A stretch of 39,910 nucleotides of DNA from Pseudoxanthomonas mexicana (GTDB taxonomy: Bacteria > Pseudomonadota > Gammaproteobacteria > Xanthomonadales > Xanthomonadaceae): positions 1 to 39,910 of the forward strand of contig NZ_PDWV01000038.1 in NCBI RefSeq assembly GCF_010093385.1. Direction: 5' to 3'. The notes beneath the pieces were generated by a model, which was given only the letters and a program-made list of their open reading frames with translations, did no database searches and was not told the DNA's origin. Below are positions 22,838-32,056 of this stretch, in pieces. The translations under genes were made by a program, and so were the position numbers. Numbering within the stretch: the first letter of the stretch is position 1; every line of letters starts with the position of its first letter.

Positions 22838-23694
22838 GTGAGTGTCCGGCATGTGGGGCAACGCTCACCCTGGGAGTTGCGCCCTGGCATCTCAAGTGCA
22901 CCGAGTGCTCCTACGAAGGTAGCAGTCTAGAGCCGAGGATTCTCGATCAGAAGGCCGGCAACGACTTGGACGAGCATGCGCGCGAGGATGCGTTGCGGAC
23001 GCTACGCATCGCCAATTTCGACCTTCTCGCGAAGCGCGTTGCCCTGTTGCTCCCGGCCGGCTGCCAAGGGCCCCGGCGCTTGCTGGATGTCGGTTGCGCG
23101 CACGGTTGGTTTCTCCAGCGCATGAGCGGCGAGTATGATGTCGCGGGGATCGAACCTGACCCGCTGATCGCCGACGTTGCACGTCGCCGTGGCTTCGATG
23201 TGAAGAGTGGGTTCTTCCCGGACGTTGTAGGGGCGGAAACGTATGACCTCATCGCGTTCAATGACGTGCTGGAGCACATTCCCGACGTCGCTGGCACCTT
23301 GGCCGCGTGTCACGCGCACCTCAATGCCGGCGGGCACATCATCGTCAATGCGCCTGACCGCACGGGATTCCTATATCGCGTGTCGAAGGTGATGGCTCGT
23401 GTCGGCTTGAGCAGATCGTTCGATCGCATGTGGCAGGTTGGTTTCCCATCGCCGCACCTGCACTACTTTGATACTCGGGCCATGCAGCGTTTGGCACGCA
23501 ATGCAGGTTTTTCCGTGGCCGACACGTTCTCCCTTCCCACCGCAAGCTATCACGGCCTTTATTCGCGTGTCAGGTACGACAAGTCCGTGTCGGCAGTGAA
23601 GGCAGGATTGCTCACTGCCATCCTTGGCGCACTCATACCAGTGCTAGCGATACTGCCAGCTGACATCCGAGTCTGGATCCTGCGCAAGGACTGA
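22834..23694 (+). CDS. Class I SAM methyltransferase with zinc ribbon
   Basis: A 286-residue protein. The N-terminus has a zinc-ribbon pattern C4-x2-C7...C22-x2-C25. The methyltransferase core (about 75-200) shows SAM motif I LLDVGCAHGWFL, the acidic GIEPDPL, FNDVLEHIPD and GGHIIVNAPD. After PHLHYFDTRAMQRL, a hydrophobic C-terminal stretch (AGLLTAILGALIPVLAILPA, about 257-276) may hold it at the membrane. Such enzymes act on O-chain sugars or on lipid carriers; the target is unknown here. It is the last gene of the overlapping O-antigen operon; its ATG lies on the previous stop. Confidence 0.83.
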   Translation: MSECPACGATLTLGVAPWHLKCTECSYEGSSLEPRILDQKAGNDLDEHAREDALRTLRIANFDLLAKRVALLLPAGCQGPRRLLDVGCAHGWFLQRMSGEYDVAGIEPDPLIADVARRRGFDVKSGFFPDVVGAETYDLIAFNDVLEHIPDVAGTLAACHAHLNAGGHIIVNAPDRTGFLYRVSKVMARVGLSRSFDRMWQVGFPSPHLHYFDTRAMQRLARNAGFSVADTFSLPTASYHGLYSRVRYDKSVSAVKAGLLTAILGALIPVLAILPADIRVWILRKD

Positions 23695-23710
23695 GCCAAG
23701 TGTGCGAGTC

Positions 23711-23735
23711 CGCCGGCACAGCATGCTCGCCGGCG
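23711..23735. terminator. Hairpin at the end of the O-antigen operon
   Basis: CGCCGGC (23711-23717) pairs with GCCGGCG (23729-23735) around an 11-base loop that contains palindromic GCATGC. It lies between convergent genes and lacks a T-run on either strand. Confidence 0.45.
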
Positions 23736-23751
23736 AACCATTGGATGTCTA

Positions 23752-24306
23752 TTACTCGACGATCATCTTGAGTGGGCTCACGCATGAAACTTGCGCGCCC
23801 CCTTCCTCGTGGAGAATGGACACCGTATATTCGCCTGCAGGAACCTGCAGCATGGCAAGCTCCAGCTTGAAGCCTGCATTGGTCAGTGCCTCAGCTTTGT
23901 ATGCGGCCGCAACGTCATCCCGCTTGATGCCAGCCGGGCCCGAGATCGAGAAGGCATTTCCAGGCTTGGAAAGAACAACGGTCACCGTACCAGGATTCGT
24001 GAGGCTGGTCGTGGCTGCCCACCCCTCAAATGCGACCGCGCCCGCGCCAGCCACCTTGAACACGCCTTCTTGTGGTGAATTTCCGTTGATTGCATCCAGC
24101 GCGCAAAGCTCAACTTTCCCAAGCGATTCGAGATCGGCCGTGAACTCGGAGAAATGAGTCGTAGGCGGCTGTTCGGTTCCATTCGAGGCGTCGGCACGCA
24201 CCATCGGGGTAGCGGCCGTGGGTTTCTGGTACTCCGGAGTCTTGTCGTTGCAACCGCTGAGCGCGATCGCGATGAGCGTGACGGCGGGGAGTAGTTTTCG
24301 ACTCAT
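23752..24306 (-). CDS. Small lipoprotein of unknown function
   Basis: A 184-residue predicted lipoprotein. The N-terminus MSRKLLPAVTLIAIALSGC ends in a lipobox with C19 as the lipidation site. A Thr/Pro-rich linker is followed by a compact domain with two cysteines (VELCALDAING, QVSCVSPL) that might pair. AGEYTVSILHEEGG resembles a beta-sheet segment. No family is recognised. ATG 24306 is preceded by GAGGA ten bases away; an upstream ATG would displace the signal peptide. It lies between the O-antigen operon and etfA on the etfA strand, but base composition is nearer to the island than to etfA. Confidence 0.7.
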   Translation of the reverse strand: MSRKLLPAVTLIAIALSGCNDKTPEYQKPTAATPMVRADASNGTEQPPTTHFSEFTADLESLGKVELCALDAINGNSPQEGVFKVAGAGAVAFEGWAATTSLTNPGTVTVVLSKPGNAFSISGPAGIKRDDVAAAYKAEALTNAGFKLELAMLQVPAGEYTVSILHEEGGAQVSCVSPLKMIVE

Positions 24307-24368
24307 AGGTGAAGTGTCCTCAGTAAGTTGGGCTGCGACGACCATGGCGGAGCTAGTGGCGGTTGAAT

Positions 24369-25307
24369 TCAGAGTTGTGACTCAAGTTCAGGCAGTAACT
24401 GGAAAAGATCGCCCACCAACCCGATATCCGCAATCTCGAAGATCGGCGCTTCGCCGTCCTTGTTGATCGCCACGATGGTGCCGGCGTCCTTGATGCCGGT
24501 CAGGTGCTGGATGGCGCCGGAGATACCGACTGCCACGTAGAGCTCGGGGGCGATGATCTTGCCGGTCTGGCCGACCTGCAGTTCGTTCGGCACGTAGCCG
24601 GCGTCGACGGCGGCGCGGGAGGCGCCGACGGCGGCGCCCAGCTTGTCGGCCAGAGCGTAGATGACTTTGAAGTTTTCGGCCGAGCCGACGCCGCGGCCGC
24701 CGGAGACGACGCGCTTGGCGCTCTGCAGGTCAGGGCGGTCGGACTTGCCGGCGGCCAGGCCGATGTAACGGGTGTGCGTGGGCAGGGTGGCGTCCACGCT
24801 GACGGCTTCGATCGTCGCGCTGCCGCCCTTGGCCGCTTCCGGCCAGGAGGCGGTACGCACGGTGGCGACGACGGTCTGATCGGCCGGAGTTTCGACGGTG
24901 ATGATCGCGTTGCCGGCGTAGATCGGACGCTTGAAGGTATGCGGGCCTTCCACGGCCATCAGGTCGGAGACCTGGTTGACGCCCAACAGAGCGGCAACGC
25001 AGGGCAGCAGGTCCTTGCCGAAGGTGGTGGAGGGCGCGAACACGTGCGTATAGCTCGCGGCGAGCTTGGCGATCTGAGGCGCCAGCACCTGGGCGATCGC
25101 GTTCGCGTTGGCGGTGTTGGCGACGGTCAGCACCTTCGCAACGCCGGCGATCTGCGCGGCTTCGGCAGCGACGGCCGTCGGGTCGGCAGCCAGCACGACC
25201 ACGTCGATGGCGTCGGCCTTCACGGCCGCAGCGGCGCTGACGGTCTTGGCGGTGGAGGCGTTGAGCTTGCCGTCCAGGTGTTCGGCGATGACGAGAACCT
25301 TGGCCAT
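24369..25307 (-). CDS. etfA: Electron transfer flavoprotein alpha subunit
   Basis: FAD-binding subunit of ETF, which collects electrons from acyl-CoA and other dehydrogenases and passes them to ETF-ubiquinone oxidoreductase. The 312-residue product has the typical [14 protein letters not shown] start, [21 protein letters not shown], and the C-terminal FAD site: [50 protein letters not shown] and [21 protein letters not shown]. Start ATG overlaps the etfB stop (TAATG), so the two are translationally coupled. It marks the right border of the xanthomonad LPS locus. Confidence 0.97.
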   Translation of the reverse strand: MAKVLVIAEHLDGKLNASTAKTVSAAAAVKADAIDVVVLAADPTAVAAEAAQIAGVAKVLTVANTANANAIAQVLAPQIAKLAASYTHVFAPSTTFGKDLLPCVAALLGVNQVSDLMAVEGPHTFKRPIYAGNAIITVETPADQTVVATVRTASWPEAAKGGSATIEAVSVDATLPTHTRYIGLAAGKSDRPDLQSAKRVVSGGRGVGSAENFKVIYALADKLGAAVGASRAAVDAGYVPNELQVGQTGKIIAPELYVAVGISGAIQHLTGIKDAGTIVAINKDGEAPIFEIADIGLVGDLFQLLPELESQL

Positions 25308-26053
25308 TACAGCAACCCCTTCTGCTTGAGTGCGGCGACCAGTTCGGCCGCGTCCTTCACCATGACACCCTTGCTGCGCTTGGCGGGCGGGGCATAGTGC
25401 GTGGTCTTGTGGGTATCGGCGGATTCGACGCCCAGGGCGGCCAGCGGCAGCGTTTCCAGCGGCTTGCTCTTGGCCTTCATGATGTCGGGCAGCTTGATGA
25501 AGCGCGGTTCGTTGAGGCGCAGGTCGGTGGTGACGACCGCGGGCAGGTCGACCTCCAGCGGTTCCAGGCCTGCGTCGACTTCCCGTACCACCGTAGCCTT
25601 GCCGTCGGCGATGTCGAGCTTGCCGGCGAAGGTGGCCTGCGGGCGGCCCCACAGGGTGGCCAGCATCTGGCCGGTCTGGTTGGCGTCGTCGTCGATGGCC
25701 TGCTTGCCGAGGATCACCAGATCGGGCGATTCCTTCTCGACCAGCTTCAGCAGGGTGCGGGCGGCGGTCAGCGGCTGGATGGCCTGGTCGGTGACCACGT
25801 GGATGGCGCGGTTGGCGCCCATGGCCAAACCGGTGCGCAGGTGGGCCTGGGCGTCGGCGGGGGCGATGGTGGCGACCACCACCTCGGTGGCGATGCCCTT
25901 GTCGCGCAGGCGCAGGGCTTCTTCCAGCGCGATCTCGTCGAAAGGGTTGGGGGACAGCTTGACGCCGTCGGTGACCACGCCGGACCCGTCCGGCTTGACC
26001 TGGATGCGGACGTTGTAGTCCACCACGCGCTTGTAGGCGACGAGAATCTTCAT
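25307..26053 (-). CDS. etfB: Electron transfer flavoprotein beta subunit
   Basis: AMP-binding partner of EtfA. The 248-residue product starts [20 protein letters not shown], then [18 protein letters not shown], and carries [21 protein letters not shown], the family signature; [24 protein letters not shown] near the end is the recognition-loop region. It is first of the etfBA pair. A TAAAAT -10-like element lies upstream on the minus strand. ETF-QO, the electron acceptor, is encoded 8 kb away in the same direction. Confidence 0.97.
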   Translation of the reverse strand: MKILVAYKRVVDYNVRIQVKPDGSGVVTDGVKLSPNPFDEIALEEALRLRDKGIATEVVVATIAPADAQAHLRTGLAMGANRAIHVVTDQAIQPLTAARTLLKLVEKESPDLVILGKQAIDDDANQTGQMLATLWGRPQATFAGKLDIADGKATVVREVDAGLEPLEVDLPAVVTTDLRLNEPRFIKLPDIMKAKSKPLETLPLAALGVESADTHKTTHYAPPAKRSKGVMVKDAAELVAALKQKGLL

Positions 26054-26119
26054 CCTGCGGGAATTCCTGTGTGCGACGGTGAGGCCCGGCCGCGGCGGCT
26101 GGCCGAGGGCAGAAGCCCG

Positions 26120-26125
26120 ATTTTA
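26120..26125 (-). promoter_or_regulatory. Putative -10 box of etfBA
   Basis: Read on the minus strand this is TAAAAT, about 66 bases before the etfB start. No strong -35 element is seen 16-18 bases upstream. Confidence 0.35.
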
Positions 26126-26129
26126 GCCG

Positions 26130-27074
26130 TCAGGCCCGATCCATGCGAGTCCGTACGGTGGCGTCTGCCGGCGTCGCGGCAAGCAGGGCGGCGAGCCGGG
26201 CTGCGCTGCCGGGGGCCTGGTCGAAGAACAGGGAGGGCTCGGTCAGCTCCAGTTCGAGCAGGCAGGGCTGGCCGTCCGGGCCGGACAGCAGGTCGATGCG
26301 TGCGTAGGTCAGGGGCGCCTCCAGCTGACGCAGACGCATGGTCGCGGCCAGGATGCGTTCGGCGAGGGCGAGTTCCGAAGGCAGGGGCTCGCGCGCGGTG
26401 ATGTCGCCCGCCGCCATCGGCGCCTGGCGTGCCGCTTCTCCGGGGGGCAGCTGCGCGCCCTTGCGGAGCGCATGGCTGAAATGGCCGGCAAGGTAGACCA
26501 GGGCGGTTTCGCCAGCGGCATCCACCGTGGACAGGTAGGGCTGCAGCATCACGCTGCGGTCCTGGTCGAGCAGCCGGGCGATATGGTTGCCGGCGGCGAA
26601 CTGCTGGTCGCGCTGGTAGCGCTGGGTGTCGCGCGCGCCGGCACTGACGGTCGGCTTGACCACGAACTCGTCCGCATCCGCGAACGCCTCCAGAAAGCGA
26701 CTCAGGGCCTCCATGGGCTCGGCATCGGGCTCCACGAACGTCGTCGGCACCGTGGGGATGCCGACGGCGGCCAGATCAGCCAGATAGTGCTTGTCGGTGT
26801 TCCACCGGACCACGTTTAGCGGGTTGAGCAGCAGGGTCGCACGGTCCACCCGTTCGGCCCATGCCAGGAACTCCGGCAGCCGTTCAGTGTAGTCCCAGGG
26901 CGAGCGGAGCAGGACGGTATCGAAACGCCCCCAGTTCACGGTGGGATCGTCCCAGGCCACGGCGCGCGCATGCAGGCCGGCATCGGCACACGCATCGAGC
27001 AGGGGAACGAGGTCATCGTCATGCCCGGTGGCAGCGACGGCGGTGACGAGGGCGACGAGGGCGACGGTTCTCAT
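26130..27074 (-). CDS. ATP-grasp domain protein (RimK/DcsG-like)
   Basis: A 314-residue cytoplasmic ATP-grasp enzyme of unknown substrate; this superfamily joins a carboxylate to an amine or similar group using ATP. Visible family features: LLRSPWDYTERLPEFLAW (56-72), NPLNVVRWNTDKHYLADL (84-101), the ATP-binding lysine in DEFVVKPTVSAGARDT (135-150), MLQPYL, and the metal-binding CLLELELTEPSLFF near the end. RSPWDY plus this layout matches the group that contains the cycloserine enzyme DcsG, but that does not assign a product. ATG 27074 starts the recognisable protein. It precedes etfB by 76 bases on the same strand. Confidence 0.8.
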   Translation of the reverse strand: MRTVALVALVTAVAATGHDDDLVPLLDACADAGLHARAVAWDDPTVNWGRFDTVLLRSPWDYTERLPEFLAWAERVDRATLLLNPLNVVRWNTDKHYLADLAAVGIPTVPTTFVEPDAEPMEALSRFLEAFADADEFVVKPTVSAGARDTQRYQRDQQFAAGNHIARLLDQDRSVMLQPYLSTVDAAGETALVYLAGHFSHALRKGAQLPPGEAARQAPMAAGDITAREPLPSELALAERILAATMRLRQLEAPLTYARIDLLSGPDGQPCLLELELTEPSLFFDQAPGSAARLAALLAATPADATVRTRMDRA

Positions 27075-27150
27075 GGCGGCAGTGTACGCGCACGCCCCGC
27101 ACCGGATTCCCATTGCCCGAAAGTACCTGTGTCCGGGATGGGCGGCTGGG

Positions 27151-27156
27151 TAGAAT
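27151..27156 (+). promoter_or_regulatory. Putative -10 box for scoAB
   Basis: TAGAAT lies 19 bases before ATG 27175 and 31 bases before ATG 27187. The transcript would have a very short leader, and neither start has a clear Shine-Dalgarno sequence. Confidence 0.4.
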
Positions 27157-27174
27157 GCCGGCTTTCACCATCGA

Positions 27175-27917
27175 ATGGATCGCGCCATGGCGGGTAATCC
27201 CGGCTCCGGAGGCAAGCAGAAGCTCTATCCCAGTGCGGCAGCGGCGCTCGAAGGCGTCGTGGCCGACGGCCAGACGCTGGCGGTCGGCGGCTTCGGCCTG
27301 TGCGGCATCCCCGAGGCGCTGATCGGTGCCCTGCGCGACAGCGGCGTGAAGGGGCTGACGGCCATCTCCAACAACGCGGGCGTGGACGGCTTCGGACTGG
27401 GGCTGCTGCTGGAGACCCGCCAGATCAGGAAGATGATTTCCTCGTACGTCGGCGAGAACAAGGAATTCGAGCGCCAGTTCCTTTCGGGCGAGCTGGAACT
27501 GGAATTCAACCCGCAGGGCACGCTGGCCGAGCGCCTGCGGGCCGGCGGTGCCGGTATCCCCGCGTTCTTCACCCGCACCGGCTACGGCACGGTCGTCGCC
27601 AAAGGCAAGGAAACCCGCCAGTTCGGCGAGCATTGGTACGTGATGGAGACGGCGCTGATGGCCGACGTGTCGCTGGTCAAGGCGTGGAAGGCCGACACGG
27701 CGGGCAACCTGGTGTTCCGCAAGACCGCGCGCAACTTCAACCCGGCCTGCGCGATGGCCGGCAAGGTCTGCATTGCCGAGGTCGAGGAAGTGGTTGAGGT
27801 CGGCGCGATCGACCCCGACCACGTCCACCTGCCGGGCATCTACGTGGACCGCATCGTCCACAACCCGACCCCCGAGAAGCGCATCGAGCAGCGCACCGTC
27901 CGCCAAGGAGACAAGTG

Positions 27918-27918
<1 letters not shown>
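27175..27918 (+). CDS. scoA: 3-ketoacid CoA-transferase subunit A
   Basis: Alpha subunit of succinyl-CoA:3-ketoacid (acetoacetate) CoA-transferase, called lpsJ in older Xanthomonas annotation. The 247-residue product has [21 protein letters not shown] near residue 33, [30 protein letters not shown] and [17 protein letters not shown], all typical of the class I CoA-transferase alpha chain. The start is ATG 27175 or 27187 (MAGNPGSG). It overlaps scoB in TGATG. The acetoacetate released by tyrosine breakdown (fah-maiA genes at the left) could be a substrate; that link is inference. Confidence 0.92.
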
Positions 27919-28553
<635 letters not shown>

Positions 28554-28664
28554 CAGGCGCCATGGTTGCGTGACGGGAGTCAAATCCCCGCTCACGTTAC
28601 TTGCGGTGCATCTGACTTTCAGCTGTACGTCATCCTGCCGATAAACAGGTTAGCGGACCGGGTT

Positions 28665-28697
28665 GGCTGTTTTACAGCCGGTCAGCTGGGCTATATT
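28665..28697 (+). promoter_or_regulatory. Putative promoter with inverted repeat, metalloprotease gene
   Basis: TATATT at 28692-28697 is a fair -10 box. TTTACA or TTTTAC (28670-28676) is a -35 candidate at 15-16 bases. It lies within a perfect inverted repeat GGCTGT-TTT-ACAGCC (28665-28679) that could be an operator. The rest of the gap 28554-28737 has no visible gene. Confidence 0.4.
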
Positions 28698-28737
28698 GTC
28701 CATTCAGGGGCTCCATCTGTTTTTCTCGAGGGTACGT

Positions 28738-31700
28738 ATGAAACTCCGCATTGGCGCTTGCGCCTTGGTAGTGGCTTTGGCCGGGTGCAGTGGAGGCAAT
28801 CCCGAATCGGGCGTGGCCGGGATGCGTGGCGTTGCCGCGACCCAGCCGTCCGCCACGCTGCCGGCCGCACTTCCGTTGGCCCGCGCGATCGGCGCTTCGA
28901 TCGCCAATGCGCCGGACCGCGGCGCGCTGTTGTCCTATCCGGACAAGCAGAAGGCGGCCAAGCAGGAAGGCGCGTACACCTGGTACCCCACGGCCATCAG
29001 CGAGGCGCACGCTTTCAAGGCGGTGGCCACGGGCGAAATGACGGTGCCGTCGCCCGATGGCAGCCAGGTCAAGCTGCGTTACGAGCGCCATGTCGAGGAA
29101 ATCGACGGCAATTGGACCTGGATCGGCCGTGTGGTCGGCGGCGATCCCATGCAGGAAGCCATCATCACCTTCGGCGAGAAGGCGGTGTTCGGTTCCATCC
29201 CGCAGGCCAACGGCAAGCCGGCACTGAGCCTGCAGACCCGCAACGGCAGCGTGTTTGCCGTCCAGACCGATCCTTCGAAAGTGGTGTCGGCGACCAAGGG
29301 TCATGTGGACATGATGATCCCCGAGGCGGCCGCGCTGCGCTCGTCGATGGGGGCCGCGGTCAGCCAATCGGCGCCCGTCAGTCAGGGGGCGACCATGGTG
29401 GCGCAGTCTGCGCCGCAGACCTCCGCCAATACCATCGACGTGGCGATCGGGTATACACCTGAATTCGCGACGGCAAACGGCGGCGCGTCCGGTGCCGCGA
29501 CCCGTCTGGTCTTCCTGATCAATGTGGGCAACCAAGCCTTGGTGAACAGCGACGTCAACGGCTACCTGCGCATCGTCCATGCCTTGCAGGTCAGCTACAC
29601 CAATACCAACAGCAACCAGACCGCCTTGTCCGAACTGACCGGCAGCAATGGCCAGTCCGCCGTCACTGTCCCGGCCAGCCTTGCACCGCTGCGCACGGCG
29701 CGCGACCAGTACGGCGCGGATATCGCCGTGCTGGTGCGCAAGTTCAATACGCCGGAAAACGAGGGCTGCGGCATCGCCTGGCTAAACGGCGCCAACCAGA
29801 CCGCCATCACCGCAGCGGATGCTCCGTGGGGTTACGCGGTCATCAGCGACGGCTACGACCAGGGGACGGACGGCAAGACGTACTACTGCGCCGACGAGAC
29901 TTTGGTGCATGAAGCCGCGCACCTGATGGGCTCGGCGCATGATCGCGCGAATTCCACCAATTCCTCGGGCGGCCTGCAGTACGGGCGTTACGCCTACTCG
30001 TTCGGGTACAAGACGGCAGCAGCGGCCGGCAACTTCTATACGGTGATGGCATACGGCGACACCGGTCAGATCTCCCACCGCATCTTCTCCACGCCCCTGA
30101 AAAACACCTGCGGCGCCAGCGCCAACCTCGCCTGCGGTGTGGCCAACAGTGAGGACAATGCGCGGAGCCTGAACCAGACGATTCCGGTGGTGGCTACGTT
30201 TCGGGCGACAGTAGTGCCATTCACAGGCAAGGGCCGTAACGATTTCAATAACGATGGCATCTCGGATCTTCTTTGGCGCTCCAATTCGCGCCAGATCGAA
30301 ACGTGGGCTATGAATGGTGCAGCTTTGTCAGCCGCAAGGGGCTTTCAGCTTCCTGTGGGTTACAGGGTTATGACCTCTGGCGATTTCAATGGCGATGGGT
30401 TCAACGATTTGCTGCTTACGAGCGCAGCGCGTGACCTGGTTCTTTGGACTGGCACCGGAGCTGCATTCACCTCGCAATCTCTAAACCGTACGTATGGGAT
30501 TGACTGGTCCGCCATCGGACAGATCGACTTCGACGGGGACGGTAAGTCTGATTTGCTTTGGAAGAACAACGTTACAGGCGCGATCGAAACGTGGATGATG
30601 GATGGCGTGACGCTCACGCGTGCTACAGGCTTCAATCTTCCATCCGGGTATTCGGTGCTGACTACAGGCGACTTCAACGGCGATGGTTTTGGCGACCTAT
30701 TGCTGGGTGGTCCATCCCGTGAACTGGTGATGTGGTTCGGCACGGGTACTTCGTTCAATGGTCAGGGCTTGGGTAAGATTTACGGTCTCGGCTGGGTGGT
30801 GACGGGAGGCGTGGATGTCAACGCTGACGGCAAGTCGGATCTATTGTGGCGCAATGACAGCACCGGGCAGTTCGAAACTTGGGTCATGGATGGCTACATG
30901 CTATCCGTCGCCACCGGATACTCGTTGCCCGCTGGTTACGAGATTTTTGGCTCTGGGGACTACAACGGGGACGGCAAGCTAGATTTGTTGTTGTCCAACA
31001 GTCAGCGAGAGCTGTTCATGTGGTTTGGCACCGGAACCTCATTCAATGGTCAAGCCCTTAACCGCATATACGGCGGTGGATGGGTGGCCGACCTCGATGT
31101 GCGTCCGTTCTTTGCGCAGAGAGTTACGACGGACTTCAATGCCAGCGGCGCCTCCGACATTTTGTGGAAGAGTGATACTGCGGGTCAGTTTGAAACGTGG
31201 ATGATGGGCGGCGCCACGCTGCAAAGGGCTATTGGATTCACGTTGCCGACTGGCTACCGAATCATGACGACCGGTGACTTTAATGGTGACGGTCATGCTG
31301 ATCTGCTGTTAACCAGCGCTGCGCGCGACACAGTGATGTGGTTTGGCAACGGAGTTGGATTCCGCGGTCAGTCGCTGGCGCGTGTTTACGGTAATGGTTG
31401 GAGCGCCGTAGGGAACGTTGAGATCAATGGTGACGGTAGATCCGATCTACTTTGGCTGAACGGATCGAGTGGTCAGTTTGAAGCTTGGGTGATGAATGGG
31501 GTGACGCTTGTTCAGGCTCGCGGGTACAGTCTGCCAGCAGGTTACTCCATTCTGACTACCGGTGATTTCAACGGAGACGGCTTCAGCGACTTGTTGATCG
31601 GCAATGCGTCGCGTGAGCTGGTGATGTGGTTTGGCACCGGCAATGGTGGATTCAACGGCCAGGCTCTGAACAGGCAGTACGGTGCGGGGTGGGTTGCTGT

Positions 31701-32001
31701 AGGCCAAGTTGACATCAATGGTGACGGAAAATCGGACCTCATTTGGCGCGATACTAACTCCGGGCAATTCGAGACGTGGCAGATGAACGGTGCCGAATTG
31801 ACGCGTGCGGCGGGGTACGCTCTGCCGGCAGGTTACGGCATTCTTGGTACGGGCGACTTCAATGGGGATGGGAACACCGATCTGCTGATCGGCAATGGTT
31901 CTCGCCAGATCGCAATGTGGTTCAGTACGGGTACCTCCTTCAATGGGCAGAGTTTGAACAGGGCTTACGGCACCGGCTGGAACGTGCTTTCAAGCTTTTG
32001 A
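28738..32001 (+). CDS. Secreted M12-like zinc metalloprotease with FG-GAP/VCBS repeats
   Basis: A 1087-residue predicted lipoprotein. The signal ends in LAGC (C17). A propeptide-like region follows. The protease domain (about 232-490) starts TIDVAIGYTPEFATANGG and holds the zinc site HEAAHLMGSAHD (391-402) of the HExxHxxGxxH type, with a Met-turn VMAYGD (M437). From about 500 to the end come six tandem units of about 95-106 residues, each with two calcium-type motifs (DFNGDGFNDLLL, DINGDGKSDLIW) and FETWMMNG and ELVMWFGTGTSFNGQ segments. Such repeats build beta-propellers. One motif is degenerate (DFNASGASD). ATG 28738 has GAGGG five bases upstream. The target is unknown. Confidence 0.88.
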   Translation: MKLRIGACALVVALAGCSGGNPESGVAGMRGVAATQPSATLPAALPLARAIGASIANAPDRGALLSYPDKQKAAKQEGAYTWYPTAISEAHAFKAVATGEMTVPSPDGSQVKLRYERHVEEIDGNWTWIGRVVGGDPMQEAIITFGEKAVFGSIPQANGKPALSLQTRNGSVFAVQTDPSKVVSATKGHVDMMIPEAAALRSSMGAAVSQSAPVSQGATMVAQSAPQTSANTIDVAIGYTPEFATANGGASGAATRLVFLINVGNQALVNSDVNGYLRIVHALQVSYTNTNSNQTALSELTGSNGQSAVTVPASLAPLRTARDQYGADIAVLVRKFNTPENEGCGIAWLNGANQTAITAADAPWGYAVISDGYDQGTDGKTYYCADETLVHEAAHLMGSAHDRANSTNSSGGLQYGRYAYSFGYKTAAAAGNFYTVMAYGDTGQISHRIFSTPLKNTCGASANLACGVANSEDNARSLNQTIPVVATFRATVVPFTGKGRNDFNNDGISDLLWRSNSRQIETWAMNGAALSAARGFQLPVGYRVMTSGDFNGDGFNDLLLTSAARDLVLWTGTGAAFTSQSLNRTYGIDWSAIGQIDFDGDGKSDLLWKNNVTGAIETWMMDGVTLTRATGFNLPSGYSVLTTGDFNGDGFGDLLLGGPSRELVMWFGTGTSFNGQGLGKIYGLGWVVTGGVDVNADGKSDLLWRNDSTGQFETWVMDGYMLSVATGYSLPAGYEIFGSGDYNGDGKLDLLLSNSQRELFMWFGTGTSFNGQALNRIYGGGWVADLDVRPFFAQRVTTDFNASGASDILWKSDTAGQFETWMMGGATLQRAIGFTLPTGYRIMTTGDFNGDGHADLLLTSAARDTVMWFGNGVGFRGQSLARVYGNGWSAVGNVEINGDGRSDLLWLNGSSGQFEAWVMNGVTLVQARGYSLPAGYSILTTGDFNGDGFSDLLIGNASRELVMWFGTGNGGFNGQALNRQYGAGWVAVGQVDINGDGKSDLIWRDTNSGQFETWQMNGAELTRAAGYALPAGYGILGTGDFNGDGNTDLLIGNGSRQIAMWFSTGTSFNGQSLNRAYGTGWNVLSSF
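30241..31999 (+). repeat. Six tandem VCBS/FG-GAP coding units
   Basis: Units begin at about 30241, 30526, 30814, 31132, 31420 and 31711, spaced 285-318 bases. Each encodes two DxNxDGxxD motifs, so twelve in all. Base composition is clearly lower in GC than the protease part of the same gene. Confidence 0.85.
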
Positions 32002-32023
32002 TTTCTGCTGCCGTTGTCAGACG

Positions 32024-32054
32024 AAAAAGGTCCGCTCTCGCGGACCTTTTTTTT
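32024..32054. terminator. Bidirectional rho-independent terminator
   Basis: GGTCCGC (32029-32035) pairs with GCGGACC (32040-32046) around TCTC. AAAAA on the left and eight Ts on the right give a T-run on both strands, serving the two convergent genes. Confidence 0.93.
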
Positions 32055-32056
32055 AG

